This document shows positions 7,252 through 8,181 of a DNA stretch of 8,181 nt, piece by piece; the first letter of the stretch is position 1; each line of letters opens with the position of its first letter. A program made the position numbers and the translations under genes. The stretch is from Candidatus Saccharicenans sp. (lineage in GTDB: Bacteria; Acidobacteriota; Aminicenantia; Aminicenantales; Saccharicenantaceae), in NCBI GenBank assembly GCA_024653405.1, contig JANLGB010000025.1:1-8181 (forward strand), given 5' to 3'. The notes beneath the pieces are model-generated. The model did no database searches. It saw only the letters and a program-made list of their open reading frames with translations, and was not told where the DNA came from.

Positions 7252-8181
7252 TCAAGAAAGCTGCCGGATAATCTTTTTGATTTCTTTTTTGAAATTTTCG
7301 ATCAGCCGGCGGCTGCGACCGACCGAGCGGGATTCGGCTAACAGCCGGATAATGGGCTCAGTGTTTGACGGCCTGATGTGGACCCAGGAGTCGGGCCAGC
7401 TGATTTTGAGCCCGTCCAGGGTGGAGATGTTTTCTCCCTGGTAGCGATGCCTCAATTCTACCACCGCCCTGAAAGCCAGCTCGGCCGGGCAGTCCATTTT
7501 GTCCTTAACCAGGTGGTATGTCTTGAAGGCCGCCGCCAGGGCCGAAAGCGGCTCGGAACTTTCGGCCAGCATTTCCAGCACCAGGCCGGTAGCTGTCAGG
7601 GAATCGCGGCCGGGATGAATTTCTGGCCAGATAACCCCGCCGTTGCCCTCGCCCCCGATGACCGCCCCCTGTTCCAGCAGGGCCTCGACCACGTTGATTT
7701 CACCAATTTTAGTTCTGATAACTGGAACCCGGAAGCTGGCGGCCAGCTCATCAATGGCCATGGAGGCCGACAGATTGACGGCTACTGGACCCCTTTTCTT
7801 CTTCAGCACATGTTGCACAGCCAGAGCCAGGGTCAGGTCTTCGCCCAGGGGTCGGCCTTTTTCATCGACCAGGGCCAGTCGGTCGGCATCGGCGTCCTGG
7901 GCCAGGCCCAGGTCGGCCTGGAATTCTTTTACCCGGCGGCAGAGTTCTCCCAGGTTTTCCGGCACCGGCTCCGACTGGTGGGCAAACTGGCCGCTCAGGC
8001 TGGTATTGAGGAGCAGGCTCTCGCAACCCAGCTCCTGCAGCAACTGCGGCAGCAGGGTGGCGCCAGCTCCGTTAGCACAGTCAGCCACAACCCGGAATCT
8101 CCGGCGGCGGATGGAATTGACCTTGAGGCGGGAAAGAATTCTTTTCAGGTGAAGCTCGCCGGCGTTTTTTTCCTGGACGAC
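7252..8181 (-). CDS. Phosphomannomutase/phosphoglucomutase (GlmM-like), N-terminus missing
   Basis: The C-terminal 309 residues of an alpha-D-phosphohexomutase, which interconverts hexose-6-phosphate and hexose-1-phosphate in the cytosol. The frame is open to the right edge; the GTG at 8088 is an internal valine (the read is FRVVADCANGAG), so the true start lies beyond 8181. Relatives have about 450 residues, so the first ~140, with the phosphoserine loop, are missing. Visible motifs are the domain II opening VADCANGAG, the metal loop DADADR (7879-7896), the sugar-binding loop GEGNGG followed by VIWPE and GRDS (7636-7653 and just after), and the phosphate-binding loop RPSNTEP (7354-7374) of domain IV. 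The GEGNGG form differs from the GE-SGH loop of AlgC- or GlmM-type bacterial enzymes and is closer to the GEENGG type I recall from archaeal members. It cannot be decided whether mannose, glucose or glucosamine phosphate is the substrate. It is the first visible gene of the probable operon with the two hydrolases. Confidence 0.92.
   Translation of the reverse strand, partial: VVQEKNAGELHLKRILSRLKVNSIRRRRFRVVADCANGAGATLLPQLLQELGCESLLLNTSLSGQFAHQSEPVPENLGELCRRVKEFQADLGLAQDADADRLALVDEKGRPLGEDLTLALAVQHVLKKKRGPVAVNLSASMAIDELAASFRVPVIRTKIGEINVVEALLEQGAVIGGEGNGGVIWPEIHPGRDSLTATGLVLEMLAESSEPLSALAAAFKTYHLVKDKMDCPAELAFRAVVELRHRYQGENISTLDGLKISWPDSWVHIRPSNTEPIIRLLAESRSVGRSRRLIENFKKEIKKIIRQLS

Noticed and set aside
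8086..8088. GTG as start codon of the mutase
   Set aside because: The frame stays open to the window edge and the upstream codons encode a sensible continuation (KRILSRLKVNSIRRRRFRV) leading into the conserved VADCANGAG strand, so the GTG is an internal valine.
7643..8152. Plus-strand open frame of 169 codons opposite the mutase
   Set aside because: It overlaps conserved mutase motifs on the other strand, is very rich in Ser, Arg and Ala with no domain pattern, and is a shadow of the real gene.

Overview
The window looks like chromosomal DNA of a Gram-negative bacterium of moderately high GC, with long, well-packed genes and short spacers. Nothing in it fixes the taxonomy. The secreted glycoside hydrolases, and a TPR protein whose upstream part resembles the tails of GWxTD-type proteins, would suit an uncultured Acidobacteriota/Aminicenantota-like heterotroph, but that is a weak inference. 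No RNA genes, mobile elements, CRISPR arrays or integration signs were seen.

Layout: bases 1-747 (+) hold the C-terminal end of a TPR-repeat protein whose start lies outside the window. A 180-base convergent spacer follows, containing a possible GC-rich hairpin. The rest of the window is on the minus strand and reads from right to left: the C-terminal two thirds of a phosphohexomutase of the phosphomannomutase/phosphoglucomutase/GlmM superfamily (7252-8181, truncated by the window edge), a large secreted GH38 alpha-mannosidase-type protein (3805-7194), and a secreted GH2 protein of the exo-beta-D-glucosaminidase (CsxA) type (928-3759). The spacers are 57 and 45 bases and no convincing terminator separates the genes, so one transcript is likely. 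A consensus-like -10 box may add an internal promoter before the GH2 gene.

How the genes may work together: the two hydrolases carry N-terminal export signals and should act in the periplasm or outside the cell on a glycan containing alpha-mannose and a beta-linked glucosamine or mannose. The mutase is cytosolic in all known relatives and could interconvert the hexose phosphates made from the released sugars, or supply sugar-1-phosphates for biosynthesis. The actual glycan is not evident from the sequence. The most interesting points are the Asp acid/base in the GH2 enzyme beside an alpha-mannosidase, a highly charged insertion in that GH2 enzyme, and a long unassigned N-terminal region in the GH38 protein. 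No clearly new system is visible.
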